Assembly: GCA_026874595.1 (NCBI GenBank)
Contig: CM049310.1
Location: 8,432,001-8,496,000 of the forward strand
Direction: 5' to 3'
DNA length: 64,000 nucleotides
From: Sipunculus nudus
Taxonomy: Eukaryota > Annelida > Sipuncula > Golfingiida > Sipunculidae
A model generated the notes under the pieces. The model saw nothing but the letters and a program-made list of their open reading frames with translations. It was not told the DNA's origin and ran no database searches. Both the position numbers and the translations under genes were made by a program. Shown here in pieces: positions 49,389 to 59,879 of the stretch. Numbering within the stretch: position 1 is the first letter of the stretch; each line of letters begins with the position of its first letter.

Positions 49389-50478
49389 GCCCTGCCTGGG
49401 CTTTAGTGTATTTACGTTTACTATTAAAATGCTTAAAATAAAACGTTCCATGTACCGATAGACGTAACTCAGTACCAGCTCAAATCACTAAAGCCCTGTA
49501 AAGTCCGCATGGTGAATCCCTGAAATTCGCATATTAGGGTGTCACAAGGCTCCTGACGATTCCCTCGCATTTGCATATCAGGCCGTCACGCCTCCTGTGA
49601 ATGGCATCGTTGCTATGCAGACGCTAGCAGCGGTCACAATGGTAATAGACAGGTCAACCCGCTTGGTAACATTCGCACTGAAATCATGTTTTCAGAAAGT
49701 CCATACATGCACCTTCGTGTCCTTTGATATATCTCTGCTGTTGAACACTACAGTCCATGGGCCAAATGAAAATGCAATGTAGAAACTGTCGCATCTACTT
49801 TGTACTGTGTATTTGTTAGTGTTCAAGTTACACTTGAAAGTCTTGCCCCTGTTAAGCTGCCAATATGCTGATCGCCGTGATCGTTTCAGCCAGCCGCTAC
49901 ATGACTGCGTTCATCGCCTGTCGACCTGAATATCTCACGCTGATTGGCTGAGCTAGTGATACATTTTCAAACCGGCCTGCCTTGAAAAGCGATGGTCTAA
50001 TAAACGGTAACACACGTGTACTGGCTCACTGAGGATTAGGGTTATATATATAGTGTTGAAAGTCTTGCCGTATTCAAAATAGCCAAGGGCCTTAAAATAT
50101 TAAGACTGATCAGATGGGTATATAAATAGCAAGCTAGAAGCCCACAATAGGCAGTTACTGGATAACCCATGTTGGTTTTGAAAATAAAAAAAAATTCTGG
50201 GAAAGACCACTATAATTAATCCCTACGTCACTGGGAAAGACCTTAGTTCAGCGAGGCGGTGATGTGTGGCGCTGACTGTCTGGTACAGCCCAAGTTTACC
50301 ATTCGATGAAATAAGAGGGTCAGAGAGTGGAAATTACTAAACACTATGCGTGCAGTACAGTGAGAGAACGTTTGGTTTCTCTGTCAGAAGCAACAATTAA
50401 GAGCAATTTCATTGACTGGGCCAGTCTAACTAAATATGATCAAAAAAAGGTCAGTGGTTTTGATATATATGGCTTTTT
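49389..50478. other. Unique-looking, somewhat GC-richer spacer
   Basis: No gene recognised. It contains a second copy (49698-49805) of the repeat seen at 46955-47078. CpG-containing words (CGTCACGCCTCC, GCGGTCAC, GATCGCCGTGATCG) are commoner here than in flanking DNA. A frame at 49597-49782 lies over the repeat and is probably not coding. Confidence 0.4.
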
Positions 50479-53400
50479 AGCGAACCTGTGAGCTTATGCG
50501 ATGGTGTGGCGTCGTCCGTTGGCCGTCATCCGTCGTCTGTACGTTAACCCATACCATCTTGAAAACGGCAAGAGTTAGCATCACGAAAGTTTATGCAAAA
50601 AGTTAGTCATCTAAAAAACTCTATTGGATTTTGCATATTTTTTGGCTAACTGCATTTTTAGCGAGTTTGTGAGCTTATGTGATGGTGTGGCGTCGTCTGG
50701 CATCCGTCGGCCGTCGTTTGTCGTCTGTACGTTAACCTATACTATCTTGAAAATGAGTTAGCATCACGAAATTTTATGCAAAAATTAGTCTTCGAAAAAA
50801 CTCTTATTTTTGCTTATTTTTTGGCTAATTGCATTTTCTTAGATTTTATAGGGAAAAAGCTTAAAAAGCTTTAAAAATCTTCTTCTCCGAAACCGTTCAA
50901 CCAAATTGTCCAATATTTCACAGAAATGATTCCTGGAACAATCTTTCTCAAGTTTGTTCGAATGGTTTTAGTTCGGTGATTTTTGGCCAAGTTACAGGAA
51001 GTTGAACTTAGTCATCTGTCAAAAAAGCATATTTAAATTACAATCCCAGAAATGCCTCAAGCTATCATCACCAAATTTTATGCCAACGTTGGTCACATGA
51101 GTCATATCTGAAATTGAGGTATTGGTGGAATCACCTTCATCGGCCTTTTTTGTATGGGGGTCATCAGTGCCCGTATCATAATGACTGCTACAAAAAACTT
51201 ATTCTCTGAAACCATATGGCCAAATTGTTCAATATTGCACAGAAATGATCCTAGGGTAGTGCTTTCTGAAGTTTGTTCAAATGGTCTCAGGTCAGTGACG
51301 TTTGGCTGAGTTATGGGAAGCTGAATTTAGTCATATGCCATAACAGCCCATTTTAGCTCAGTGACTACAAAGAACTTCTTCTCAAAAACACTGGGCTAAA
51401 TTCTCACACATAAATTATCCTTAGATGTTGATAATTCAAGTTTGTTCAAATGGTATTGGTTCAGTAAAGTTTGGCTGAGTTATGGGAAGCTTAACTTAGC
51501 CATTTTGCTGTATTTTCCCATATGAGTTATAAACCTGCAAAACTTTTTTCGACTGACGCCACTGAGGCAAATTTGTTTAATATTTTACTGGAATGATCCG
51601 CTGAATACTTCTTATAATAATTGTCTTTTATGGTTCCAAAGAATGAATTTTGGCTGAATTATAAAGATTGAATTGAGTCATTTTACCATATATGTTAGCT
51701 GTGTGAAGCAGATACATCTAGCCTGGCACCAGTTTATCAGCATCCATTACATAATGCCTCTAGACATTTAGATTTCAGGTTATCTATGGTTAATATTGAA
51801 AAGAATGTTTTTAAAAGCTTTTAAAAAATGTAGATTTATGCTTTATAAATGCTGTGTTTACAATCACAGGTATACAGCTCTCTGTGGGTGTATAAAGATG
51901 GCTGTACATGGATCATAAATAATTGGTATCCATACTCAACTTTATTCAAGATTTTGCCATTAGTGAGATGTATCTGTATTATAATTATGCATTCAATATG
52001 CATCTGTAGTAATTTTTAGAGAACCTGTGAGCTAATTCGATGGTTTGGCATCGTCTGTCGTCGTTGTTAACCCATTCTATTTCCAAAACAACTATTGCTA
52101 GTATCATGAAATTAAATGCAAAAAATTAGCCATCTGAAAAACTCTGCACTTTCTTAGATTTTATAGAGAAAAAGGTAAAAAACCTTTAAAAATCTTCTCC
52201 GGTGAAACAGTCAAGCCAAATTGTTCAATATTTCACAGAAATAATCTTTTATACCATCTCTCTCAAGTTTGTTCGAATGGTTCAAGTTTGGTGAATTTTG
52301 GCTGAGTTACAGGAAGTTAAACTTAGCTAACTGTCCAAAAAAGCATACTAAAATGGCCGGAGCCAGAAACGGCCGGAGCTATCATCACCAAATTTTATGC
52401 AAGTGTTGGTCACATGAATCATATATGAAATTCAGGTATTGGTGGCGCCACCTGCATTGACCTTTTTTTGTACAGGGGTCATTGGTCATCTGTACATTAA
52501 CCCATAATTTCTCAGGAAAAGCAGGAGCTACCATCCCTAGATTTATTGCAATAATCTGTCACATATCAAATGTTGTGGGATTCAGCTTAATTTTTTGCTA
52601 TCTGCATTTACTTAGATTTTATAGGGAAAAAGCTGAAAAACCTTTAAAAGTCTTCTTCTTGTAAACGGTCCAGCCAAATTGTTCAATATTTTACAAAAAT
52701 GATCATAGAGGCAAGCCCTTTCAAGTTTGTTCAAATGGTTTGCATTTGATGAATTTAAGTGGTGTTACACAAATTTGAACAGTCATTTGGCCAATTAAGC
52801 ATACTGACATAGTAATCTCAGAAATGACAGAAGCTAGCATTACCTAGTATTGTACAAATGTTGGCACATGACTCATATTTGAAGTTGCAGATTTTGTGGT
52901 GCCATCTACATTGACCTGTTTTTTATTAGCAAAAACCTCGTAATTTTAGCCTCTTTCAGCTTAAAATGTTTATGATGAAACTGTCAAGTTGAATCGTTAA
53001 ATTTTTCAAAAGAATTATCCCTAGGACATGGTTCTTTCAATCATATCAGAAAAGCTTAAATTGGACTTATGGCCATTATTATGTCTATTTCAAACTGAGG
53101 ACTGCAAAACTGTTCTTCTACAAAATTATTGTTTCAATTATAACTTCTGTAACATTGCAAAAAAATTATTCTTAGGTGGCCTTTGTTCAAGTTTACTTGA
53201 ATGATTTTTGGCAGAATTATTGGACCTTAAACAATGAAAGAACTGCATCTTTTGTTATTTTAGATATTTTGATAATAAGTTTATAAATATGTCAGCTTGA
53301 AAAAAAGCATTTTAGCCAAAGTCTTTCAGTATGTGTAAACAGATTGACCAACAGACCAAGATTGTGTTTGTATTTTTAAATAGGTTGAGAAACTGCTAAC

Positions 53401-54182
53401 TGTTTCAGATTTGGCAACAGATCAAGAGTTCATTCAGTGCAGCCAGATATAGATCAAGAGTTCAGTCAGTGCAGCCAAACACAAGGCATGTGATCACCTC
53501 ATGGGTGACATGTGAACACCTCATGGCCACCATGTGATCACCTCATGGGTGTCATGCCCCACAGGGCTGCATTTGGACTACCAACTGTGTCAGATTATGC
53601 AACAGGTGAAGAGTTCACTCAGTGCAGCCAGGTACAGGTCAAAAGTTCACTCAGTCTAGCCAGGTGCAGGTCATGAGTTCACTTAGTGCAGTAGCCTGAG
53701 CCAGCTAGCAAATTTGTCACAGTTCACTTTGGGCAACTGCCTTTCTCACCTAAGCCTGGTCAGCCCCATGCATCAGACTCAAGGTAAGTTTGATGTATTG
53801 GCCTGATATTTTGACCAGTCTATGTGTCTTTGATGGCTTTCTCGTTCACAAGACAGGTGTCGCCACCTATAATGACTTTTGCACAGTGTATGTGCCTGCT
53901 TATTTCTACAGAGGAATTTGATATATCAGCCTGAAATTGTGCATATGTATATATCTCTGGTAGCTTTGTTGTATACAAGACTGGTGGTGCCAGCTACAAT
54001 CATTTTTGTGTTGTGTGCACCCATGCCAGAATTTCAGCAGTGATGTTTGTGTAATTGTTTCTTATTCGAAATGTTTAGTACTTGCATTGTTCATGTATAT
54101 GAGAAGTAATGGTTCAGCATTGAAGCATTATACCTGGTGCATTTCCTAATGCACAGGTTTGCATTAGGCCTGTAGGCCTTGT
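50479..54182 (+). mobile_element. Family B Helentron-like element (3.5-kb body plus extra head)
   Basis: Head modules start at 50479 (AGCGAACCTGTGAGCTTATG), 50660 (AGCGAGTTTGTGAGCTTATG) and 52018 (AGAGAACCTGTGAGCTAATT). The 3' end has GCACAGGTTTGC at 54151-54162 and an AGGCCT-GT-AGGCCT hairpin ending CTTGT at about 54182. GGTGGCGCCACC lies near 52441. Tandem 24-bp and 32-bp repeats occupy 53486-53735. The stretch 50660-54000 is closely matched by 57905-59267 plus 61892-64000. No enzyme is encoded. Confidence 0.7.
53486..53560 (+). repeat. 24-bp tandem repeat (CATGTGATCACCTCATGG), 3 units
   Basis: Three units of CATGTGA(T/A)CACCTCATGG plus a variable 6-bp end, inside family B. The homologous position at 63404-63510 has five units, so the array changes length between copies. 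TGATCA is an internal palindrome. Confidence 0.85.
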
Positions 54183-54185
54183 TTA

Positions 54186-54408
54186 TGGAAAACGGAGGTT
54201 TTTCCTTAATATCTCAAAGGAACGTAGTCATAGTGACCCTTTTTTGGTATGGTAAGAGATTTTGGGGACATCTAACTATGCAAAATTTTGGATTTGTAGA
54301 TTCAGTGGTTTTTAAACTTGCCCTGTTAACGGCCAGACTGACGGCCGGATGGATGACGAACAAAGGACCACGACTATAGCTCAGATGACTTATAGTCAGC
54401 TGAGCTAT
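54186..54408 (-). mobile_element. Family A head fragment, minus strand
   Basis: Read on the minus strand it starts TATAGCTCAGCTGACTATAA with the hairpin partner ATCTGAGCTATAGTCG, then a degraded GTC-rich patch and the 'TTGAGATATTAAGGAAAAA' segment of family A. It begins four bases after the 3' end of the family B element at 54182. Confidence 0.65.
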
Positions 54409-55460
54409 AAAAAAGTTTATATTTTTCTATTTTAATCATTTCAATTTAGCAATACCAAGTAATTTGACTATCTTTTTATACAGTACAGGAAGATTTTATA
54501 ATTCTCATAGATCATGAAACCTTAATTCCCAATGATGGCATACAGTCAAAGTATTAGTCAATATAGAAGCGTTTTCAGACTGCAGACTAATTATGGTATG
54601 AGCAGTGTCAATTGAAGAAAGGCTCGAGCTGTTTCCTGGATTACGTGTCTGACATGTGGCCAGAAAGCATGTGCTTGATTATTGGCATATCTTTGAATTC
54701 CTGATTTAGCCCTCAGTTAAACAAAAGAACACAGATAATCAATAATAATTATTGTATATATGTAGTTTTAAAGAATTTGGGATATTACATTACCCATGAT
54801 TGTTGATGTTTCATATATGTAAGTAGCAGACTCTAGATCTCTGATATTCCCTTTAATGAGGGAATGTTTGGAGTGAGAACTTGTTACATGTGTCACCAGT
54901 ACTGAATTATGTGTACAGTCCTGGACTAAAGTCAAACACGGTTATCTGTCAGCCTGGTCATGACTGACACAAATGGTTAAATTTACCAGTGGCACTTTAC
55001 CTGCAAGGCCGGAGATCCATTTACAAGGACAAAGATGTATATTATAGAAATGCTTGCACATTACAGAAAACTATTGGGAAACACAAACCCACATTTACTG
55101 TGACCTGTGGTAGCAACATACAAGTCAAGTTTAAGCAGAATGTGAATTTAAATTTATAGAAAATATTAAAAAAGGCAAAAACTTCTGAAGGTAGACTAAT
55201 TACTAAGACATGGGTAAGAAAGGCTTGGTTAAGAAAGTACAGTTTCACAGATAATTGCATATTTCTTTATATTTGTCTGAACCGATTAATAATCAATCAT
55301 CAACCAGTTTGCTCCAACCAATGGTCAATTGTGAAAAAGGAACCGACTCCCACCACTACTTTGAATTAAGACAGAATAGATGAGAGAGTTGATAACTAAG
55401 ATACCAGGACTCATATTGAGATTCCCCATTGGTAAACAGATTCATCCATACAGTAGTTAA
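54409..55460. other. No gene recognised
   Basis: AT-rich spacer with no recognised repeat family, exon or RNA gene. A minus-strand frame at 55042-55260 is hydrophobic/cysteine-bearing but has no homology I recognise. Confidence 0.4.
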
Positions 55461-55464
55461 GGGG

Positions 55465-56350
55465 TATCTTTGAATGCAAGATATTTTCTGCCTGTGCTCT
55501 TAACCTCAATATGGCAGTAACTTGTGGAAGGGGTATATTTGAATGCAAGAATATTTCTTCCCCTGCTGTGCTCTGTACCTTAACATGACAGTAAAAACTG
55601 GCTTCTGTGGCTCAGGGGTAGAGCACTGGACTCAAAGGCAGGAGATTGTGAGTTCAGATCTCAGCTGAGGCAGTAACATATTTCACAGTTGGCTCCCCAC
55701 CCAGGGTGAGTGCTCTGCAGGCTCAATGGGGAGACTGTGCCCTACAGTTGTGTTTCAACCCAGATCCTGCAGGAGTGGTACACTGAGCCTGGTTGACACC
55801 AGGATAATGGACTATAAGCCCCAATCACAAAGTCCAAAACCGCAGTGGAACTCTGCAGATGTATATAGTACATAGTTAAGCAAGCATTAAAAAATAGAGG
55901 CAGTTACCTCACCAAAATAAAAATTGTTTTAAAAATTTTTGTTTAAAAATATAAAAAAAAAAACATGAGTAACTTGTGGAAGGGGTATGTTTGCATGCAG
56001 GATAAGTTCTACCTCTGCTGTACCCTATACTCTGTACCTCAGCATGACAGTTACTTGTGGAAGGGATAGGTTTGAATGCAGGATAATTTCTACCTCTGCT
56101 GTGCTTTGTGTACCTCAGCATGGCAGTAACTTTTCAAAGAGATATATATTTGAATGCAAGATAATTTCTACCTCTGCTGTGCTCTGTGTACCTCTGTCAG
56201 CATGACAGTGACTTGTGGGAGGGGTACGTTTGAAAGCAGGAAAATTTTCACCTCTACTCTGTTCTGTACCTCAAAATGACAGGAACTGTGGAAAGTATGT
56301 TTGAATGCATGATAACTTCTCCCTCAGCTGTGCTCTGTGTGACTTTGGCA
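55465..56350 (+). repeat. 77-bp minisatellite, interrupted by a SINE
   Basis: About seven to eight units, each with CTTGTGGAAGGGGTATGTTT, GAATGCA(A/G)GATAATTTCTACC, 'TCTGCTGTGCTCTGTACCTC' and 'AGCATGACAGTAA'. Unit starts lie near 55455, 55522, 55971, 56051, 56129, 56211 and 56286. The second unit is split after ACATGACAGTAA by the SINE. Unit length is not a multiple of three, so short frames in it are chance readings. Confidence 0.8.
55595..55961 (+). mobile_element. tRNA-derived SINE with target-site duplication
   Basis: The tRNA-like head GGCTTCTGTGGCTCAGGGGT contains an A-box-like TGGCTCAGGGG; a B-box-like GAGTTCAGATCTC follows about 43 bp later. The body includes CCCACCCAGGGTGAGTG and a 3' motif GGACTATAAGCCCC shared with the SINE at 26479. 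It ends in an A-rich tail (ATAAAAAAAAAA). Flanks are ACATGACAGTAA (55583-55594) and ACATGAGTAA (from about 55963), a duplication differing by a 2-bp indel. It is not a functional tRNA: the acceptor stem pairs poorly and the B box is mutated. Confidence 0.75.
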
Positions 56351-56365
56351 TGAATATCGTGACAG

Positions 56366-56505
56366 CAGCTCGATCAGAATCCCATGAGCTGATTACTGAT
56401 TCTGATGATGTACCAAAAAGTACTCAGTCTGACAGCAAGCCCCGGTGGCTGAATCAGTCTTCATTTGTGCCTGCAGCAGCAGCTTATGAACCAGTACTCA
56501 TGTCT
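56366..56505 (+). other. Possible 140-bp coding exon (speculative)
   Basis: An open, GC-richer, serine-rich stretch (SESHELITDSDDVPKSTQSD and on to 'AAAAYEPVLMS') is bounded by a possible acceptor (CGTGACAG) and a possible donor (GTTAAGT). The upstream sequence is the last minisatellite unit and the polypyrimidine tract is poor. The composition resembles a disordered or cytoplasmic tail, but no family is recognised. Confidence 0.15.
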
Positions 56506-56589
56506 GTTAAGTGCAGACTAAGCAGACTAATCGCTGAACTGTGTAACCATGCAGGGAGAGTCAATGTCCAGCTCAACAGCTCCTGAGCA

Positions 56590-57904
56590 AAGATCCGTAT
56601 ATCATCAAAATCTGATTGACATTTTCTCACAGCAAATTGGATGACAGCAGAGGTTATTTTTTTAGAGTTTTATGGCATATGTTATATTGTTCATGTAGAG
56701 ACCAAACTGAGAATTTACAAAGGAAAAGTGTCCAACAAATAACTCAATTGCTAAGATATGCTGATTATAAAAGTCAGTCTGACATTTTCCTCCCAACAAA
56801 TTCAATAATAAAACCAAAGAACTTTACAGAGAAATACTATTTTAGATACATTTATGGTGGACATCATTGTAAGCACTGAGCGTAAAGGTTATTTTGCAAA
56901 ATAAAAACAATATAAATTCAATGATTTATATTTATGATTTGATTTTTAGTGTAACAAAAGATATCTTAATCTATCATTGGCAAAGATAAATGTGGCAAAA
57001 TAAAACCTGTATATAGGCATCCATATTCATATTTATAAATTGTTTTATAGTAGCCTTGTAACAACAGCTATCATTGGCAGAGATAAATGTGGTAAAATAA
57101 TGCCAGTATATATGTATCCATATTCATATTTAAAAATTGTTTTAAAATAGACTTGTAACAACAGATATCTTAATCTATCACTGGCAAAGATAAATGCAGT
57201 AAAATAAAACCTGTATATATAGGTATCCATCTCTCAAATATTCTCCAGTGTTAAGCTTACAATATGTTAGATTGCAAGTTAATGTTAATTTTCTTAATCA
57301 GTTTATCAAATTGGATTCATTATATGAGATTAGAAACATGTTGAAATAATATTCTTTTTCATTATATAGCACTCAGAAATCTGCCAGATTATTTAATCTT
57401 TTTTTTTTTATTTAATCAAAGAAAAATAATAAAAGAAATACTTTTAATCTTGCTGTAAATTAAAACTTCTATTCTAATGTTTTGTCATCTGTATTCATAT
57501 TATCAAGGATTAGGCAAGAACTTTAAGGATCACTTAAATGGGTCCAGCATGAATGGGCTCATGCATGGGACTTTCTGTGATTTGTCTGTTTTTTGGGAGC
57601 CACAGGCATTCCTCAGATGACTGTGCTCTGAATTGATGTGCAGTTTACTCATAAAATGCAGAATGTATGTTAATATATGAAAGATGTACCAGTCAAATTA
57701 GATTGTCAAGCATGCATATAAAACTAGCTGTGATCTTTAAATTTATCAGTTATTTGTATTGAACAGATATTGGATAATAATCATACACAACGGAGACAAC
57801 TGGTCAGATATACCGTTGTATATGTCCAGTGATTCAGTTCACTATTGCCTGGTGCTTTAACAGTAAGAGGGTCATATATGGTGAAGTGTATCAAGTATAT
57901 TTTT
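56590..57904. other. No gene; degenerate tandem repeat at 56955-57235
   Basis: Nearly three units of about 95-110 bp (ATTGGCAAAGATAAATGTGG, AAAATAAAACCTGTATATA, ATCCATATTCATATTTA) run from 56955 to 57235. The rest is AT-rich with no recognised features. Confidence 0.55.
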
Positions 57905-59313
57905 AGCGAACCTGTGAGCTTATGCAATGGTGTGGCATCATCCGTTGTCTGTACGTTAACCCATACTATCTTAAAAAAGGCAAGAGTTAGCATCACAAAT
58001 TTTAATGCAAAAAATTAGTCATCTAAAAAACTCTATCCAATTATGCTTATATTTTGGCTAACTGCATTTCTTAGATTTTATAGGGAAAAAGCAAAAAAAG
58101 CTTTAAAAATCTTCTTCTCCGATACCTTTCAGCCAAATTGTCCTATATTTCACAGAAATGATTTCTGGAACAATCTCTCTCAAGTTTGTTCGAATGGTTT
58201 AAGTTCGGTGATTTTTGGCCGAGTTACAGGAAGTTGAACTTAGTCATCTGTCCAAAAAAGCATACTAAAATTACAATCTCAGAAACGGCTAAAGCTATCA
58301 TCACCAAATTTTATGCCAACGTTGGTCACATGAGTCATATCTGAAATTGAGGTATTGGTGGAATCACCTTCATCGGCCTTTTTTGTACGGGGGTCATCAG
58401 TGCCCGTATCATAATGACTGCTACAAAAAACTTTTTCTCTGAAACCATATGGCCAAATTGTTCAATATTGTACAGAAATGATCCTAGGGTAGTGCTTTCT
58501 GAAGTTTGTTCAAATGGTCTCAGGTCAGTGACGTTTGGCTGAGTTATAGGAAGCTGAATTTAGTCATATGTCATAACAGCCCATTTTAGCTCAGTGACTA
58601 CAAAGAACTTCTTCTCAAAAACACTGGGCTAAATTCTTAAATCTCAAACATAAATTATCCTTAGATGTTGATAATTCAAGTTTGTTCAAATGGTATTGGT
58701 TCAGTAAAGTTTGCCTGAGTTATGGGAAGCTTAACTTAGCCATTTTGCTGTATTTTCCCATATGAGTTATAAACCTGCAAAACTTTTTTCGACTGACGCC
58801 ACTGAGGCAAATATGTTTAATATTATACTGGAATGATCCGCTGAATACTTCTTATAATAATTGTCTTTTATGGTTCCAAAGAATGAATTTTGGCTGAATT
58901 ATAAAGATTGAATTGAGTCATTTTACTGTATATGTTATCTGTGTAAAGCAGATTTATCTAGCCTGGCACCAGTTTATCAGCATCTGTTACATCATGCCTC
59001 TAGACCTTCAGATTTCAGGTTATCTATGGTTAATATTGACAAGAATGTTTTTTAAAAGCTTTTAAAAAATGTAGATTTATGATTGTAGATATTCTTCATG
59101 CCAGGCAATGTTAACAATCACAGGTATACAGCTCTCTGTGGCTATATAAAGACAACTGTACATGGATTATAAATTATATGTATCCATACTCAACTTAATT
59201 CAAGAATTTGCCATCAATGAGATGTATCTGTATTATAATTTTGCATTTAATATGCATCTGTAGTAATTGTATCCCCAGACAAAGTCGGGGGATACTATGT
59301 TTTCATACTGGTC

Positions 59314-59346
59314 CCGCTGCCGCCGCTGCCACCGCCGCCGCCGCTG
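59314..59346 (+). repeat. (GCC/GCT)n patch behind the family D head
   Basis: CGCTGCCGCCGCTGCCACCG-type simple repeat, at the same relative position as the GTCC microsatellites of families A and B and the GCTGCCGCC patch of family C. Confidence 0.85.
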
Positions 59347-59451
59347 CATATAAATCTTGTTGGCGCGATAACCAAAAAAATATTTCACGCAACTTTACCA
59401 AACTTGGTATATGTATAGATATGGGTGAGAGGATGACGCCTATTCAAAATG

Positions 59452-59463
59452 AGGTCATGACCT
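59452..59463 (+). promoter_or_regulatory. Inverted AGGTCA pair (AGGTCATGACCT)
   Basis: A perfect 12-bp palindrome of two nuclear-receptor half-sites with no spacer, identical to the classical palindromic thyroid-hormone/retinoid response element. A near copy, GGGTCATGACCT, occurs at 59778-59789. Sequence match only; binding in the host is unproven. Confidence 0.4.
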
Positions 59464-59879
59464 TTATTAAGAGAGCGTCCTTGACCTTGAATAGGTCCAA
59501 TTTTGGGGAAAATCACACAAATTCTTTAAAATCTCAAGAAATCTTGCATGGATTTATACCAAAATCAAGTTGATGGAAGATCATGGATAGGGTTGTCATG
59601 TTCCAGAAACTGGTGGCGCCACCTATTATTCTTTACTTGTTTTCTTGCCGTTTAATACCCCCAAAATTGCTACCTTACAGTACTGTGAGCATTGTAAGTC
59701 AAAAACTAATGGACAGATTTCTTTTATATTATGCATATACATAGGTATGGGTTATGGGATGATGTTTATTTAAATTGGGGTCATGACCTTTCCTATGATA
59801 GTGGCCTTGACCTTGAATATTGCCACATATGGTGAAAATCACACACCTCTTATGATATCTCCAGTGTTGATAGCCATAT

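Noticed and set aside
55600-55672. A functional tRNA gene
   Set aside because: The B box is mutated, the acceptor stem pairs poorly, and the sequence continues into a SINE body with an A-rich tail and target duplication.
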